Source of the DNA: Epithemia pelagica
Taxonomy: Eukaryota > Bacillariophyta > Bacillariophyceae > Surirellales > Surirellaceae
Direction: 5' to 3'
Assembly (NCBI GenBank): GCA_946965045.2
Contig: OX337241.1
Location: 1,364,001-1,428,000, forward strand
DNA length: 64,000 nt
Position 1 is the stretch's first letter; each line of letters opens with the position of its first letter. Under the pieces are notes generated by a model. The model had not been told where the DNA came from and did no database searches. It worked only from the letters and a program-made list of their open reading frames with translations. This document shows, in pieces, positions 40,801-51,272 of the stretch. A program made the position numbers and the translations under genes.

Positions 40801-41149
40801 ACGTCAAAATGACGCTGGCCTGGATCGTCTTCGAGCGATCACCCGGACATTACAAGTACACACTCATCGTAATCCGAAAGGAGCCGCTGACTTGCTGCTT
40901 GGAGCAGGAGAGGGTGGCCGAATCACATTATGGCTGGTTGTTGTGTCATTGTTTGTCATTATGGTTCTGATGAGTTTTTGCCGCAGTTACAGTGATTGGA
41001 TGTAATGTTTTGTGGTGGCTCTTCTTGTATAGTGTGCCAGATCCGATCGAAACCCGGATGTATGAGGAAGGGGAAGACATAGTTACCTGGCCTCGACATC
41101 AAACTTGTCTTCGCTGCTTGAGAACAGTGAGCATGTCGCATTCCCGTAG

Positions 41150-41340
41150 TACTTGTATCCTTACCCCCAAGCAGGGGTGAATAGTCGGGTCGTATATGTG
41201 TCGTGAATTTGAGGTGCAAAGTCTTATTCACCCCCACGGCGCAAGGGTCCAAAATTGGCGATTTCTCGACTTTGCCACAAACCACAAAAACACACCACAC
41301 ATTCACCACGGAGCCAATCTTGAGAGTGTCATAACATCAC
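41150..41340 (+). repeat. Conserved 5' module, copy 1
   Basis: Ordered blocks: CCCCCAAGCAGGGGTGAATA, GTCGTGAATTTGAGG, TTCACCCCCACGGCGC, CTCGACTTTGCCACAAACC, CATTCACCACGG, then an ATG about 30 bp on. The same order occurs at 47880-48050 and, in part, at 42110-42245. It may be the leader of a relic family of elements. Confidence 0.55.
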
Positions 41341-42109
41341 CCATGAATGTTCAATCCCTCACCCAAGATGACCAACATGTCTCCCTTACCCCACCGGACC
41401 ATTGTGAACCTGCGGTTGCCTCCGAAACCCGCCGCAACGAGTCTCTATATGGTCTGCATACCACCACCAAGAACAACCACACCAACGAGACAGATGACCA
41501 TCCTTTCCATCCATCCATGCAAGCTCTCCTTTTGATCCAACCATCCGCAAGCCTCCCTTGCACCTCCACAGACCAAATGGAAGCTTCGCATTGGCTCGAA
41601 ACCACAATCAACCAGGCTTTTTCCGATTACAACGGCAAGACGACTCGTGCTTGGGGATTGTCTATTTGTTTGCTGATATCACCATCTATGTCATAAACTA
41701 TGGTTGATTGTTGTGTTGTTGTCCTCGTCTTTGGGGAAGCTAGATGCAACAAACAAGAGGTGATTGCTGTGTGATCTTGGTGCTTCGTATCTTTGAGCTT
41801 AATTTGTGTCTTATCATTGTTGTGTGTGGAGAGCAAAGACCCCAATGTTGTTGTTGTTGTCGAGTACTGAGGGCCTTGTTTTCCATGGGATAAAGATAGG
41901 CCGATGAAATCAATGAAGGAAGGAGAGAAAGGAAGAGGGGGAACGTCGTCGATGCCTGATAGAAAGGAATAATGGGTGAGAAGAAGGTTGTTTTGGGTGA
42001 TGCTTCTGTTGCTGCCTACCATGGACCTTGGTAAGCCAATGTCAACCTTTCCGCACCACTATCGAGTCATACAGTCCACATGCGCCTTGTTTTGGATGAT
42101 GGTGGCCTT

Positions 42110-42245
42110 TGGGCAGTGATGATGGGCCATGGACAATCGCATCACCTCCAGTGCCGTGGTGAATGCGCGGAGTGGTTGCGAGGTTTGTGTCAAAGTCGAG
42201 AGCGGAAGGAACGCGCCGTGGGGAGTACTGGACCACCGCCAGCAA
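42110..42245 (-). repeat. Conserved 5' module, copy 2
   Basis: Minus strand: ACGGCGCGTTCC, CTCGACTTTGACACAAACC, GCATTCACCACGG, followed by ATGGCCCATC. Partial relative to the other copies. Confidence 0.5.
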
Positions 42246-42327
42246 GTTTGCGTGCTAAATTGTGGACAAGAGACATACTATGATTCTGGTGGGGAGAACC
42301 TTCGGTCATTTCTTGGTCCACTATATA

Positions 42328-42697
42328 GAGCCACAGTTGTTTCACAGTCTTCCGTCCCAAATGTCGTTGATTAGACCCAACAGTATTGCCTTGTCGGTTT
42401 CTTCTTTGTATGCAGTGTAGAGATTGATGAGATGTTGAGCTGCACACGTGATGATTTCGTCCATTCGCAAAGGATCCTTGTTAAGCCCTTCCATTTGAAA
42501 AGAGACTGGTGGAGAGGCTTAAACTATTCATGCCCGCTTGCAGTTGCTCGATGAAATCCATGGGTGCAGAAGTCGGGACTCGATTGGTGTCACTACTGCG
42601 CGTGTCTTCAACATTCGCTTCTGGTTCAATGTCCATGTGTGCCCATAGTCAATGGACTGGGGTGTAGAAAGATTCGTCTCTCCATCCAAGTTTTTGC
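42328..42697. repeat. Second copy of the about 370-bp Copia-C segment
   Basis: Direct repeat of 39379-39751 carrying a short deletion near its start (TTCCGTCCCAAATGTCG against TTCCGTTGGACCCGAATG) and point differences. Isolated from the rest of a Copia element. Confidence 0.85.
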
Positions 42698-43440
42698 CCG
42701 TCTTTGAGGTGCCAGCAGATGTGAATTCTCCATTGGTCGGTTTGATTCATGGAGTCTTGCCTTGGGACTATTCTGTATAGATCATACGACCCAAATCACC
42801 AGGGTTGTCTTGCGTCGTGAAAGCCTCATCTATTGCATTTTATTTTATGGGATGCATGTAGTATATTATACAAAATACTGAACTCAATCTTACTAAGGTA
42901 TCGTGAGAGAAAAGAAAAAAATATCGACATATTTGTGCAATATGACAAATCCTATAAAGTATTTAGAGTCAATCTTGAAAATCAACAAATATTGATTCCT
43001 GTTAGTGATTTTTGTAAGGCTCGACATTTTCTTCAAGACTCGCCACTCGCGAATGAGTTGGCATGCATATGACCGAAAAAAGGAGTCTATAAGAGCCGGC
43101 AAAGGAAGATGTGATTCAGGGTGGTGACGTGCTTGTCTGGTATGGTGACCTGTTTCATTGTAGTCCAAGTATTGCCACAGACCCAAGTGATTGTCAATTC
43201 TTGCGTGTGGTCTTGAAATACTGATTAATGTAGCCAGACTATAGCACGATTTAACATTCATTGTGTATCTTCCTCCACTCTTGCTGCCCTCATTTGAACA
43301 AAAATGACATTTGTTGCTTGTCCTCAGTTAGATACCTTTCGAACATTGAAAAAGGACTTTTCATGTCACAAAATGACATATCCCTTGGAATCAGTTCCAC
43401 CTCCTTGCATCAGCCTCTTCCCCGTAATCACAATAGACTG
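42698..43440. other. No gene recognised
   Basis: AT-rich between 42830 and 43020. No domain, repeat or RNA gene recognised. Confidence 0.4.
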
Positions 43441-43605
43441 CATCGTGGCAATCGTTATACAGATTTCGGAGCAGAAGGATCTACAAACGCGACAGAACCA
43501 GAAGCACGCGGAGGGACAACGGAACTCGATCGCAAAGGCTCACTTGAAGGCATAATAGTGGTAGCGGGAATGGGTGCGGGCGCACGCGGAACGGATGGTG
43601 CAACG

Positions 43606-44425
43606 TCAACATTGAGGGCCGCGGGTGGTTGTGCATATGTCATGGCAGTCGCAGTCTATTCCATTTGGTGAGAATGCAACATGTGGACAGTGGAATCTCC
43701 CGTGTTGTAGTACTCTGAATCGTCTTCGTTGCAAGTGATTTGACAAATCTCCAAACACTCGGTGAAGGATGTCGTTGAAGGTAGGAGAGTTGACACTGGC
43801 AGTGGTGGTGGTCACAGTTGCAAACCAATCGTCAAACACGACATAGAATTGTGGAGTAATTGCACCAGTGGAAGGATTCAACACAAGTGGGGCAGTGTAC
43901 GCATGATCAGGGCTAAAGGCCATGAACATGGATCGGTGGGACCTTGGCCGCCATCGCGGCAACTTCTTTCCGTCGGCAATGGACTTGGCCAAAACTTAAA
44001 CGGGTGACCCCCAAACATGACAATCAACAAGTTCTTACAAAGGCCATCGACTTAAAAATATCTCTTGTGGAATCAAGCCGGTCTGGGGATTTGGAACATG
44101 ATTGAACAAGAATACAGCGTGTCTCACCGCCATTGGCCACAAGGTGGGATCCGCCACATCGGGCCAGTGGATGCTGGAGTGGAGCAGCATAGTCCTGCTG
44201 ATGGACATAATCGTTTGAATTGCTCTCTCCGCGATACCATTGTGGTGGTATGCGCCGACTCCAGCGTAAGTGTTCACTTGCCGAAAGGTTTGCAGATGGG
44301 TTTGAAATTGCTCCGAGGTAAAAGCTGACCCATTTGTTGGTTTGGTATTTGAGGGGAGCAACACCAATGTCTTGACATCGCTGCTCGAATTCTTGTTTGG
44401 CCTTGAGAGTTTCATGGCTGTTCAA
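43606..44425 (-). pseudogene. Copia-D integrase remnant
   Basis: Two frames: NGSAFTSEQFQTHLQTFRQV, GVGAYHHNGIAERAIQTIM, LWPMAVRHAVFLFNHVPNP, then after a frame change SIADGKKLPRWRPRSHRS and FDDWFATV. Corresponds to Copia-A integrase from NGAAFTSKD onward. The HHNGIAER block keeps the catalytic Glu. Confidence 0.8.
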
Positions 44426-44431
44426 GTGAGA

Positions 44432-45163
44432 TTAAAAAGAACAGACATCCACGTACCCACTTGCATGGTCCACAAAAATGCATCTGCCGCAGTACATTGG
44501 GTGGTCTGCGGTCTTTCCCTTGGATGTAAACAGTCTTCCTTTAACAGAGTTGTGGAAGTGGTCGGCAGAGATGCATTGTCCGGGCAAAAGGTTATCAGTC
44601 TTGATTACAGCAACTCGGTCCTTGACAGTGGTTGTTTTCTGTCCTGGTGCATACCGTCGACGTTGTCTCCCATATTGGCAGGCAGCACACATTGAAGGAG
44701 AGCTGAGCTTGCAGAAGGCAGTGTGAAGTCGCTTGGTTTCTTCGGAGTGATTCAAAAGGCCAGTCCGCATCAGAAATTGAATGGTTCTGAAGCTTATGTT
44801 GCCAAAACGACAATGCCACCGCATCCACTCCTTTTCCAGCTCAGAAAGGTTCATGTTGGCTCTGTCAACTTGAGTGATAGTGGTGCTCAAGCTGTAAGCA
44901 GCATGATTGATGCCGCGGTTGTGATATCCTTGACTGCTTGGTAGGTTGCTGGTCAGGTCAATCTCAACTTGCACTGGATTCCGAGATGGGTCGTCATCGA
45001 TTCCACTCAAGCGCAGACCATTGTGTGTTTGTTCGATGGTCTCTCCCTCATAGAGCTGGAGCAAATGATTAGTGCTCAACAATCTAACGTCGGCATTGGG
45101 AACGTATAAGCTGGGATGATGAAAAAGCGGAGAGTTCTTCCCTTTTCGTCGATGATGTTCCAC
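44432..45163 (-). pseudogene. Copia-D pre-integrase region
   Basis: VRLLSTNHLLQLYEGE, WHCRFGNISFRTIQFLMRTG, CAACQYGRQRRRYAPG and GQCISADHFHNSVKGRLF match Copia-A. The catalytic-domain start CIFVDHASGYVDV precedes a frame change at about 44432. The His of the usual LGH is replaced (FGN). Confidence 0.8.
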
Positions 45164-45391
45164 TTGATCAAACCTTCTCCTTCAATCTGCACAGTCTGTG
45201 CCAACCATTGTGTGTTTGTTCGATGGTCTCTCCCTCATAGAGCTGGAGCAAATGATTAGTGCTCAACAATCTAACGTCGGCATTGGGAACGTATAAGCTG
45301 GGATGATGAAAAAGCGGAGAGTTCTTCCCTTTTCGTCGATGATGTTCCACTTGATCAAACCTTCTCCTTCAATCTGCACAGTCTGTGCCAC
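45018..45391. repeat. 187-bp tandem duplication inside Copia-D
   Basis: The block starting CCATTGTGTGTTTGTTCG occurs at 45018 and 45205, apparently identical. 187 is not a multiple of three, so the duplication itself shifts the polyprotein frame. Confidence 0.9.
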
Positions 45392-45413
45392 TCTACTCAA
45401 ATCAGTATGTTGG

Positions 45414-45629
45414 TCAGTGGTTGGAAAAAATCTTTCCAACAAAGTCATCACGGTCGAATGTGATTGCTCGACTGGCACCAGAATCCCAAACAATCTCAAA
45501 ACTTTGTCGTTGTGGAACGGCATGATGGAAACGTAGAGGTGCTTGAAGATCCATGCGGATGGACGTTGCTGTGGGCGAGAGTGAGTGAGCAGGGTTTGTC
45601 ATGGACAGAGCTGCACTGAAAGCGGCCAA
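45414..45629 (-). pseudogene. Copia-D aspartic protease fragment
   Basis: QSFEIVWDSGASRAITFDRD with the DSGA active site; counterpart of Copia-A YQIIWDSGASISITND. No ATG start; the frame is lost on both sides. Confidence 0.75.
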
Positions 45630-46407
45630 ACGGGTTGGACCGGCACGACGATGGCGTCAATGTTTTCGTCGCTTGGAGCCCGCAGACTTGTCCCGGTTTG
45701 ATGATGGCATGGAGCTTGGGCAAGATGACGAAAAGAGACAAGAACCAAAGGGGAAACACAACACGACACCAGGTGAACCAGTTGATGTGCAGGACACCAG
45801 GGTCAGGACGACAAAAGTGCTTGTCCGGCACACAACAGGGAAAGGGATGAGCATGGAGCCCCACGGAAGTGGAATGGGGACGGAACCAACGACAAAACTG
45901 GCGACCACGGATCGGTGAGAGAAGGGTTTGAGGCGGAGGGGACAAGTCTGGATTTCCAAAACAGGGCCAACCTTGAACGCAAACAACACCGACAGTAGCC
46001 AAGACGAGATAGCGGGAATGCAACAACCAAACTTCCAAAGAGCAGACGACCAAGAAAGACCGGGCGACCAGAGAAAGGCAGCATGGAGCAATCCACAACA
46101 AAGAGCAGCAAACAAACCACAGAACAATGGCAAACCGAGAACAAGATGTCAACTTGGGTGGTCAACAATACCAAGGCCAGGGGCAAAATGGTCAAGAAAG
46201 GCACAAGCATCTTGGACAGTGGCGCGGGTGTCGTGTTCGAGAATGCGACGGTGGCTGGGAGTGGTGGACGGGTCTTGGGAGACTTGGAGGATGTGGTCAG
46301 TCGCATGTTGGAGACCGCGACGGCAACCCCATAGAGGATCCAAATACGCCACATGAGGGAAAGCATCAGAGAGTTCACGTAGTCGAGGAGTCGAGGCCGG
46401 ATGATGA

Positions 46408-46749
46408 GCCCCTCCCAATCAGATCCGCTTTGTTCCTGCTGTCTCTAACCACCCAAGGAACACTCCTGGCCGTGAAATGGCATGTGTAGACCCTTTGATC
46501 GCTCCAAGTGCTCAGTACCACTACGGTGCAAACCCAAACAACAACAAACAAACAGATAACCCTTTGTCTGAACACCCATGGCCCCTCCCAATCAGATCCG
46601 CTTTGTTCCTACTGTCTCTAACCACCCAAGGAACACTCCTGGCCGTGAAATGGCATGTGTAGACCCTTTGATCGCTCCAAGTGCTCGGTACCACTACCGT
46701 GCAAACCCAAACAACAACAATCAAACAGATAACCCTTTGTCTGAACGTG
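46408..46749. repeat. 173-bp tandem duplication
   Basis: The block starting GCCCCTCCCAATCAGATCC occurs at 46408 and 46581 and differs at only a few positions. Confidence 0.9.
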
Positions 46750-47405
46750 TTATGGATCCCTTTGCCTATTTACAAGTACCTCCCACGATCAATTACCCCT
46801 CCCCTATATACCTGGTGACTCTCAGTGTTGTTGCACAACTCTCCGAATCCACTATTTATGGATTTGTGCTGTGAGAGACGAAATCAGGAGGTGGGCTCTC
46901 ATGGCCATGCCATATTGGTGAAAGCAGCCAACTAAATTTGTTGGCATTTCTTGTTATGATAAATGCTCTTTTTCAGGATTCAGCAGCTATCAACGACTAA
47001 TCTACATCCATTCAATGGAATCCAATTGTTTTGAGAAAGCATAATCCACAAGTGAACGAGAACACCAGAAAATAGCAATGTGTTGAATCAGGCGGTGGGT
47101 AGTGTCATGTATGGACAGTGATTGGTTGTGTGAGGTGCTATGTTTGATGATTGGTTGGGTTTGGTGCTGGTGACAGGTTCGCCACCTGGTTTTGCCGTGA
47201 TAGAATTCTTGATTTAGTTGTCTTGTTGCCATTGTTGTTTGGGTTGTCACTGTTTGGACAGCTTTGTTTTTAACGATAGCACTGACAGCTGGAATATGTG
47301 ACAATGGCTTGCACAATGTTGGCAAAACAACATAGTAAATGAAAGGAGGATTCTGGCTGGACTGGCACAAGCGCGTTTCTTTCCTCTTGTTCGAAAACAA
47401 CGACC
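46750..47405. other. No gene recognised
   Basis: Only overlapping short frames. By position it should correspond to the lost Gag region of Copia-D, but no Gag motif is recognisable. Confidence 0.4.
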
Positions 47406-47660
47406 ATGGTGACAATAGACGACATTATCTCGCACAATGCTGCCAAGGATTTGTTGCAAGTCTTGCAGACAGATGCGGCCAACAAGGAAGCGACACAATT
47501 GCTTAAAATGGTACGAGCTCAATACCACAATGATTTGGAGCATACCACCATGGAAATAGGACACGAGAACGTTTCTCTTCCGTTGTCTGAGGTGGTGGAA
47601 GTATGCTTGGAATCGTCGTTGTTGTCATCGTCATCATCATTGTCCAACGCGGGAAAATGA
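47406..47660 (+). CDS. Possible small helical protein, unknown
   Basis: 84 aa from an ATG in a good context (CGACCATGG). The composition is protein-like: VTIDDIISHNAAKDLLQVLQ, then EATQLLKMVRAQYHNDLE, both predicted amphipathic helices, ending in a Ser run. It lies antisense to the presumed leader and Gag region of Copia-D and has no recognised family, so it may be chance. Confidence 0.2.
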   Translation: MVTIDDIISHNAAKDLLQVLQTDAANKEATQLLKMVRAQYHNDLEHTTMEIGHENVSLPLSEVVEVCLESSLLSSSSSLSNAGK

Positions 47661-47879
47661 TTCACTTGACCATTCAATGATCTTCGCAAGCGGTCAGGCA
47701 TCCAGCTTGTTGTCGATCCTACTTGATCTTGTACAACAAACCAAGCAGTGTTGCAACGGTTGTTGTTGGTGGCTTCAATACTGCTTGGTATGCCGCTTCC
47801 GCACGGTGATACGCCTCTCACCTCATACAGGGGACCGACGGTGTCGCTTGTGGGACGGAGAAGACTTGGTGGACGACAT

Positions 47880-48050
47880 GGTATAGTGTTGCACCTCCAC
47901 CCACCGTGGTGGATGCAGTGAATGTGTGAGATGAAATTTTGGGTTTGTGTCAAAGTCGAGTGAGCGCGATGGCGCCTTGGGGGTGAGTATCAGAATGCAC
48001 AAACCCTCATTCACGACCAGGACTCACCCTTCCGCTAGGGGGTAAGCCCT
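47880..48050 (-). repeat. Conserved 5' module, copy 3
   Basis: Minus strand: TAGCGGAAGGGTGAGTCC, GTCGTGAATGAGGG, ACTCACCCCCAAGGCGCC, CACTCGACTTTGACACAAACC, CATCCACCACGG, then ATGTCGTCCACC. Best match to copy 1 (41150-41340). Confidence 0.55.
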
Positions 48051-48189
48051 TCGTGTGCTATGCACTGCTATGTGACACAACAAACCAATGCACTGATAGA
48101 ATGAAAAAATGAGATGGAGACAAACGACACACACACAACATAGGATTAGCTACGATGAAGCTAGCCAAATAATGAGGATAAGCTGAAAA

Positions 48190-48475
48190 CTCAAAACGGC
48201 AGATTGGAGCTAAAAGGCAGATCGGAGCTAAAAGGCAGTTCGGAGCTAAAAGGCAGATCGGAGCTAAAAAGGCAAATCGGAGCTAAACGGAAGAAAGGCG
48301 CTAAACGGAAGGACCTAAGAGAAAACACGTAGGAATTTGTACTAGGAGGCGTTAAGCGGCAGAAAGGCGCTAAGCGGTAGAAAGGCGCTAAGCGGCAGAT
48401 CGGAGCTAAACGGCAGATCGGAGCTACACGGCAGATCGGAGCTACACGGCAGATCAGAGCTAAGCGGTAGAGCAC
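48190..48475. repeat. 18-19-bp minisatellite coding for hexapeptide repeats
   Basis: Units of the form GGCAGATCGGAGCTAAA, with variants (AAAGGCGCTAAGC), about 14 copies interrupted at 48310-48345. The 18-bp period keeps frames open: KGRSEL-type on the plus strand, LAPICR and SSDLPF-type on the minus strand. Probably a non-coding minisatellite. Confidence 0.8.
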
Positions 48476-49454
48476 GTAGTAAGTAGGACTGATCCATGAC
48501 CATTTAATATCCCAGTTTGAATTTGTAGCTTGAGCCTTCTTAGTAATGATTCTGTCTTCTTTATGTGCTGATCACCGAGTCGCTCACACCAACTCTATGT
48601 CTTGGGTCTTGGACAAATTTTTAAAACTCTGTAGCTACTAGTTCTGCGACTCAATCTTATTCGGTTGCTAATGAATGTTCTAGTTGTCTATGTGGATGCT
48701 AATTGATTGTATCTATAGAGGTCAACAGTTTAAGCTACAGTTCTACCTGTTACGAGCCACTGCTACGAGTGTCATCTTGTCGACGTTGCGGACCATCAGG
48801 CGCAAAAGGCAATTTCGCGATGTTCCATTATTGTTGATGTTCTCCATGCATGGTGAAGAGCAATGGCAAAGAGAAGACTGAGAGCTGACTGATTTTTGGA
48901 AGAAGGAAAGGATTTTTTCTCTCATTAATCCTTGAGCGGTTTGAGCTCATTGATCTTTAAAGAAAGATTAGTCTCATTTTTTATGTCACGGACAGGGTTT
49001 CTTTTTTGCATTTCCCCGTGAAAAAGGGCACATCGTGCTCTTCTGAAACTGGAACTTCATCGGGCAGTGCCGGCCTGGGCCTCTCAACAAATTGCCGAAT
49101 GCGGAGCAGCCAACCAGCGTCGTGAGATGACCATTATTGTCCGTCGACCAACCAACAAAAAAGTGAAGTGCCGCCCAAAATAAAAAAGTGAAGGACTGTT
49201 GCCTCCCAGCCAGCTACAAGTATCCGTGTTGCGTACGGATTTTTCCATGTTTCTCCGTCCATGTCACAGCCAGAATAATGGAACAGCCCGCAATCAAAAA
49301 AGGCAAATACTGTGTCAAGGGTATGCGGATCTTCCGACTGGGACTTTCGATTCCCGAAACTCGAGTAGACCAGCGCGACTTGCCGAATCAGTGAAGTTTT
49401 CTTTTCTCTCATCATTTCTTTTTGCTGGGAAAGTGAACTGCAATTCTTCTAACC
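48476..49454. other. Non-coding stretch upstream of the FAS1 gene
   Basis: No recognised gene or repeat. Short frames only. The region next to 49455 should hold the FAS1 promoter; no clear TATA box was chosen. Confidence 0.4.
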
Positions 49455-50968
49455 ATGATGTTGACCATGACAAAGCGAACTTGGTGCTCTTTCTCTTACG
49501 TCCTACTCCTTTGGACCGAGGCTGGGGGCACCACCTCTGCTCCGACGAGCGCTCCTACCGAACAACGGTATGGTCAAACTGCCTGGGATATCATGGAAGG
49601 GCGTTCCGACGTTTCCCTCTTTTGGGAAATTGTTCAAAACGCCTTTGTGGATCCGCGTTTTGATCAATTTCGTGTGCCTTTGTTTGTAGGGGACTTTCCC
49701 TACCCCATCAATTCCGGTTATCTCGAGCGAGTCTTTTGGTTGCAAGCGCTCACGGCCTTTGTGCCAAACAATGATGCAGTCATGGAGTTCGCTCCCTTTG
49801 GTGAAGATTCCATTCTCAAGTCAAAGATTCTTGAGCGTGAATGGCTGGACCACGCTTTTCACTATGCCTTCGCCCATGTCAATGTTCAAGATTTTCCTGC
49901 AAAGAAAATTGCGGAGATTCCTCCTGGTTACAACACACCAGGTGTTAGCGCTCTCCAAGTCGACGCGGCTGCCACCCCATACGCTCAAGTCAACACTGAA
50001 GTCTTTCCTACCATCATTGCCAACATTCTGGAAAAGGACTTGAACGAGGGAAATCAAGTCTTTGATTACGGGCTCTTCTCATTTAATAGCTCTGGGTTTC
50101 GGCTTCCAGCTTTTGTCAATGTCCTCGACAAGGTAAGATTCTTTTTTTTTGAATGCAAAGAGATGCTTGATTGAGAAAACGACGGCGGATCCTCACGACT
50201 CCTGCACTACTTGCCATGCAGACGCTTCAGCCAGACAGTTTCGCCAAGAATATTGTACAAGTGATGGCAATGGATACAGAAGGACGTTTTACAGTGTTCC
50301 TCGAGCTTTTGGAGACGCTTGACCTCATGGAATACTTTGAGGGATACGGCTGTGACGAAGCAGGCTTTTCCGCCTACATTCCTGTGAACGATGCCTTTGA
50401 TGGGCTAGACATTGGCAACATGCCCATGGAAGAACTTGAAGTATTGGTCTTGAATCATTTTGCTCAGGGGCAGGTCTATCCCAAAGAGCAAACCCGCACT
50501 ACCCTCGCGGGGAAAGACTTGGTTGTGGCCAATTACACAGAAACTTTTGAAATCAGCTGCAAGAACGGAGACACTGAGTATACGACTGAGCCGTACACGA
50601 ACCAAACATGTTCGGGTACTGAACTTGATTATGTTCTTTTCTTTGCTTATGATGTTGTCATTGGAAGTGACAATGTTGTCGCCAATATTGTCCCTTACAC
50701 CGGTGATGGTTATTCGGGTCGTGAGTTCAGCATTCTTACCAACAATGGACATGTGACCCCCATTGACTCTGTCCTTGTTCCATCAATGGATGGGGATGTT
50801 CATGTTCCGAGCGAGGGAAAGAAAGGAAAGAAGGCCAAGAAAGCGAAAAAGGCCATTCATGTTCAGAGCGAGGGAAAGAAAGGAAAAAAGGCCAAGAAAG
50901 CGAAAAAGGCCAAGGCAGTGAAGGGAGATGGCAAGAAAGGGTCGGCAGCCGCCAAGTTGTGCAAGTAA
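49455..50968 (+). CDS. Secreted fasciclin (FAS1) protein with a lysine-rich tail, one intron
   Basis: 474 aa from exons 49455-50132 and 50222-50968. The N-terminus is signal-peptide-like (WCSFSYVLLLWTEAGG) and followed by TTSAPTSAPT, a linker common in diatom secreted proteins. A first, diverged FAS1 domain covers about 42-226 (TAWDIMEGRSDVSLFWEIV; ALTAFVPNNDAVMEF at 98-112). A second is more typical: FSAYIPVNDAFDGLD (H1 box), VLVLNHFAQGQVY and VTPIDSVLVPS (H2 box). FAS1 domains act in cell adhesion and matrix. The last 57 residues are nearly all Lys, Gly, Ala and Ser with two 19-residue repeats (SEGKKGKKAKKAKKA), period 57 bp from 50801. Such Lys clusters resemble silica-targeting clusters of silaffins. 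A cell-wall or adhesive role is inferred. No GPI signal is seen. Confidence 0.85.
50133..50221 (+). other. Spliceosomal intron of the FAS1 gene
   Basis: 89 nt, donor AAG|GTAAGA, acceptor CCATGCAG|ACG, phase 0. It contains in-frame stops, so it is needed to join the two FAS1 halves. Confidence 0.85.
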
Positions 50969-51181
50969 GAGGGGTCAAAGCTCTTTTTTTCGCTGTTTGA
51001 TGTTGTTGTATCTCAGATATGTTGTGTAAAACATTTTGTAAACACAATTTTCATGTCAGTATATAGCGAATAGAACCCTTTGGAAATTGCCTCATCCAGT
51101 AGAATGCTTGTGGAAGCAAAAATTCCGTTCTCGAGAGCAACGAGCAAAGAGAAATAATGAGATTCAAGAGTTCAGAAAGAA

Positions 51182-51272
51182 CTCACCCACGGGGAAGCGA
51201 ACCCCGGTCTCCCGCGGGCGGTGCTAGGCCTGGTCTGACAGGCGGGGATACTGGCCACTATACTATGGATGA
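51182..51272 (-). tRNA. tRNA-Asp(GTC) with a 19-nt intron
   Basis: Minus strand from 51272. Acceptor TCATCCA pairs with TGGGTGA (7 pairs, one T-G); TAGTATAGTGG is the A box and D arm; anticodon arm CCCGC-CTGTCA...C-GCGGG with anticodon GTC; variable AGACC; T arm CGGGG-TTCGCTT-CCCCG; discriminator G at 51182. After position 37 an insert GACCAGGCCTAGCACCGCC (51235-51217) sits at the canonical nuclear tRNA intron site and begins with GAC, complementary to the anticodon. Mature length is 72. Odd points: C at position 58, where A is nearly universal, and no T4 terminator close by. Confidence 0.85.

Larger units (their letters stand above)
40801..42327. other. No intact gene; relic flank with two copies of a 5' module
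   Basis: Small overlapping frames on both strands only. Two copies of a conserved module lie here in opposite orientation (41150-41340 plus, 42110-42245 minus). A short TTGGG repeat is at 40741-40765. Confidence 0.45.
43440..46400 (-). mobile_element. Copia-D relic, related to Copia-A
   Basis: Minus strand, right to left: a hydrophobic region (45800-46380), protease (45414-45629, IVWDSGASRAITFDRDDF), pre-integrase (44432-45163, WHCRFGNISFRTIQFL, CAACQYGRQRRR), integrase (43606-44425) and the Pro-rich linker (43455-43643). Closest in this window to Copia-A (GIAERAIQTIMSISRTMLLH against GIAERAVQTIMSIARTMMLH). RT and RNase H are missing. Broken by frame changes and by an internal tandem duplication. 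Its leader may be the 5' module at 47880-48050. Confidence 0.75.

Noticed and set aside
41196-41696. 166-codon plus-strand frame after the 5' module
   Set aside because: Competing frames on both strands, low-information residues and no family; could be leader sequence by chance open.
43261-43671. 136-codon plus-strand frame
   Set aside because: Largely antisense of the Pro-rich linker of Copia-D.
48191-48475. 94-codon hexapeptide-repeat protein
   Set aside because: Follows directly from an 18-bp minisatellite; frames are open on both strands and there is no sign of expression.
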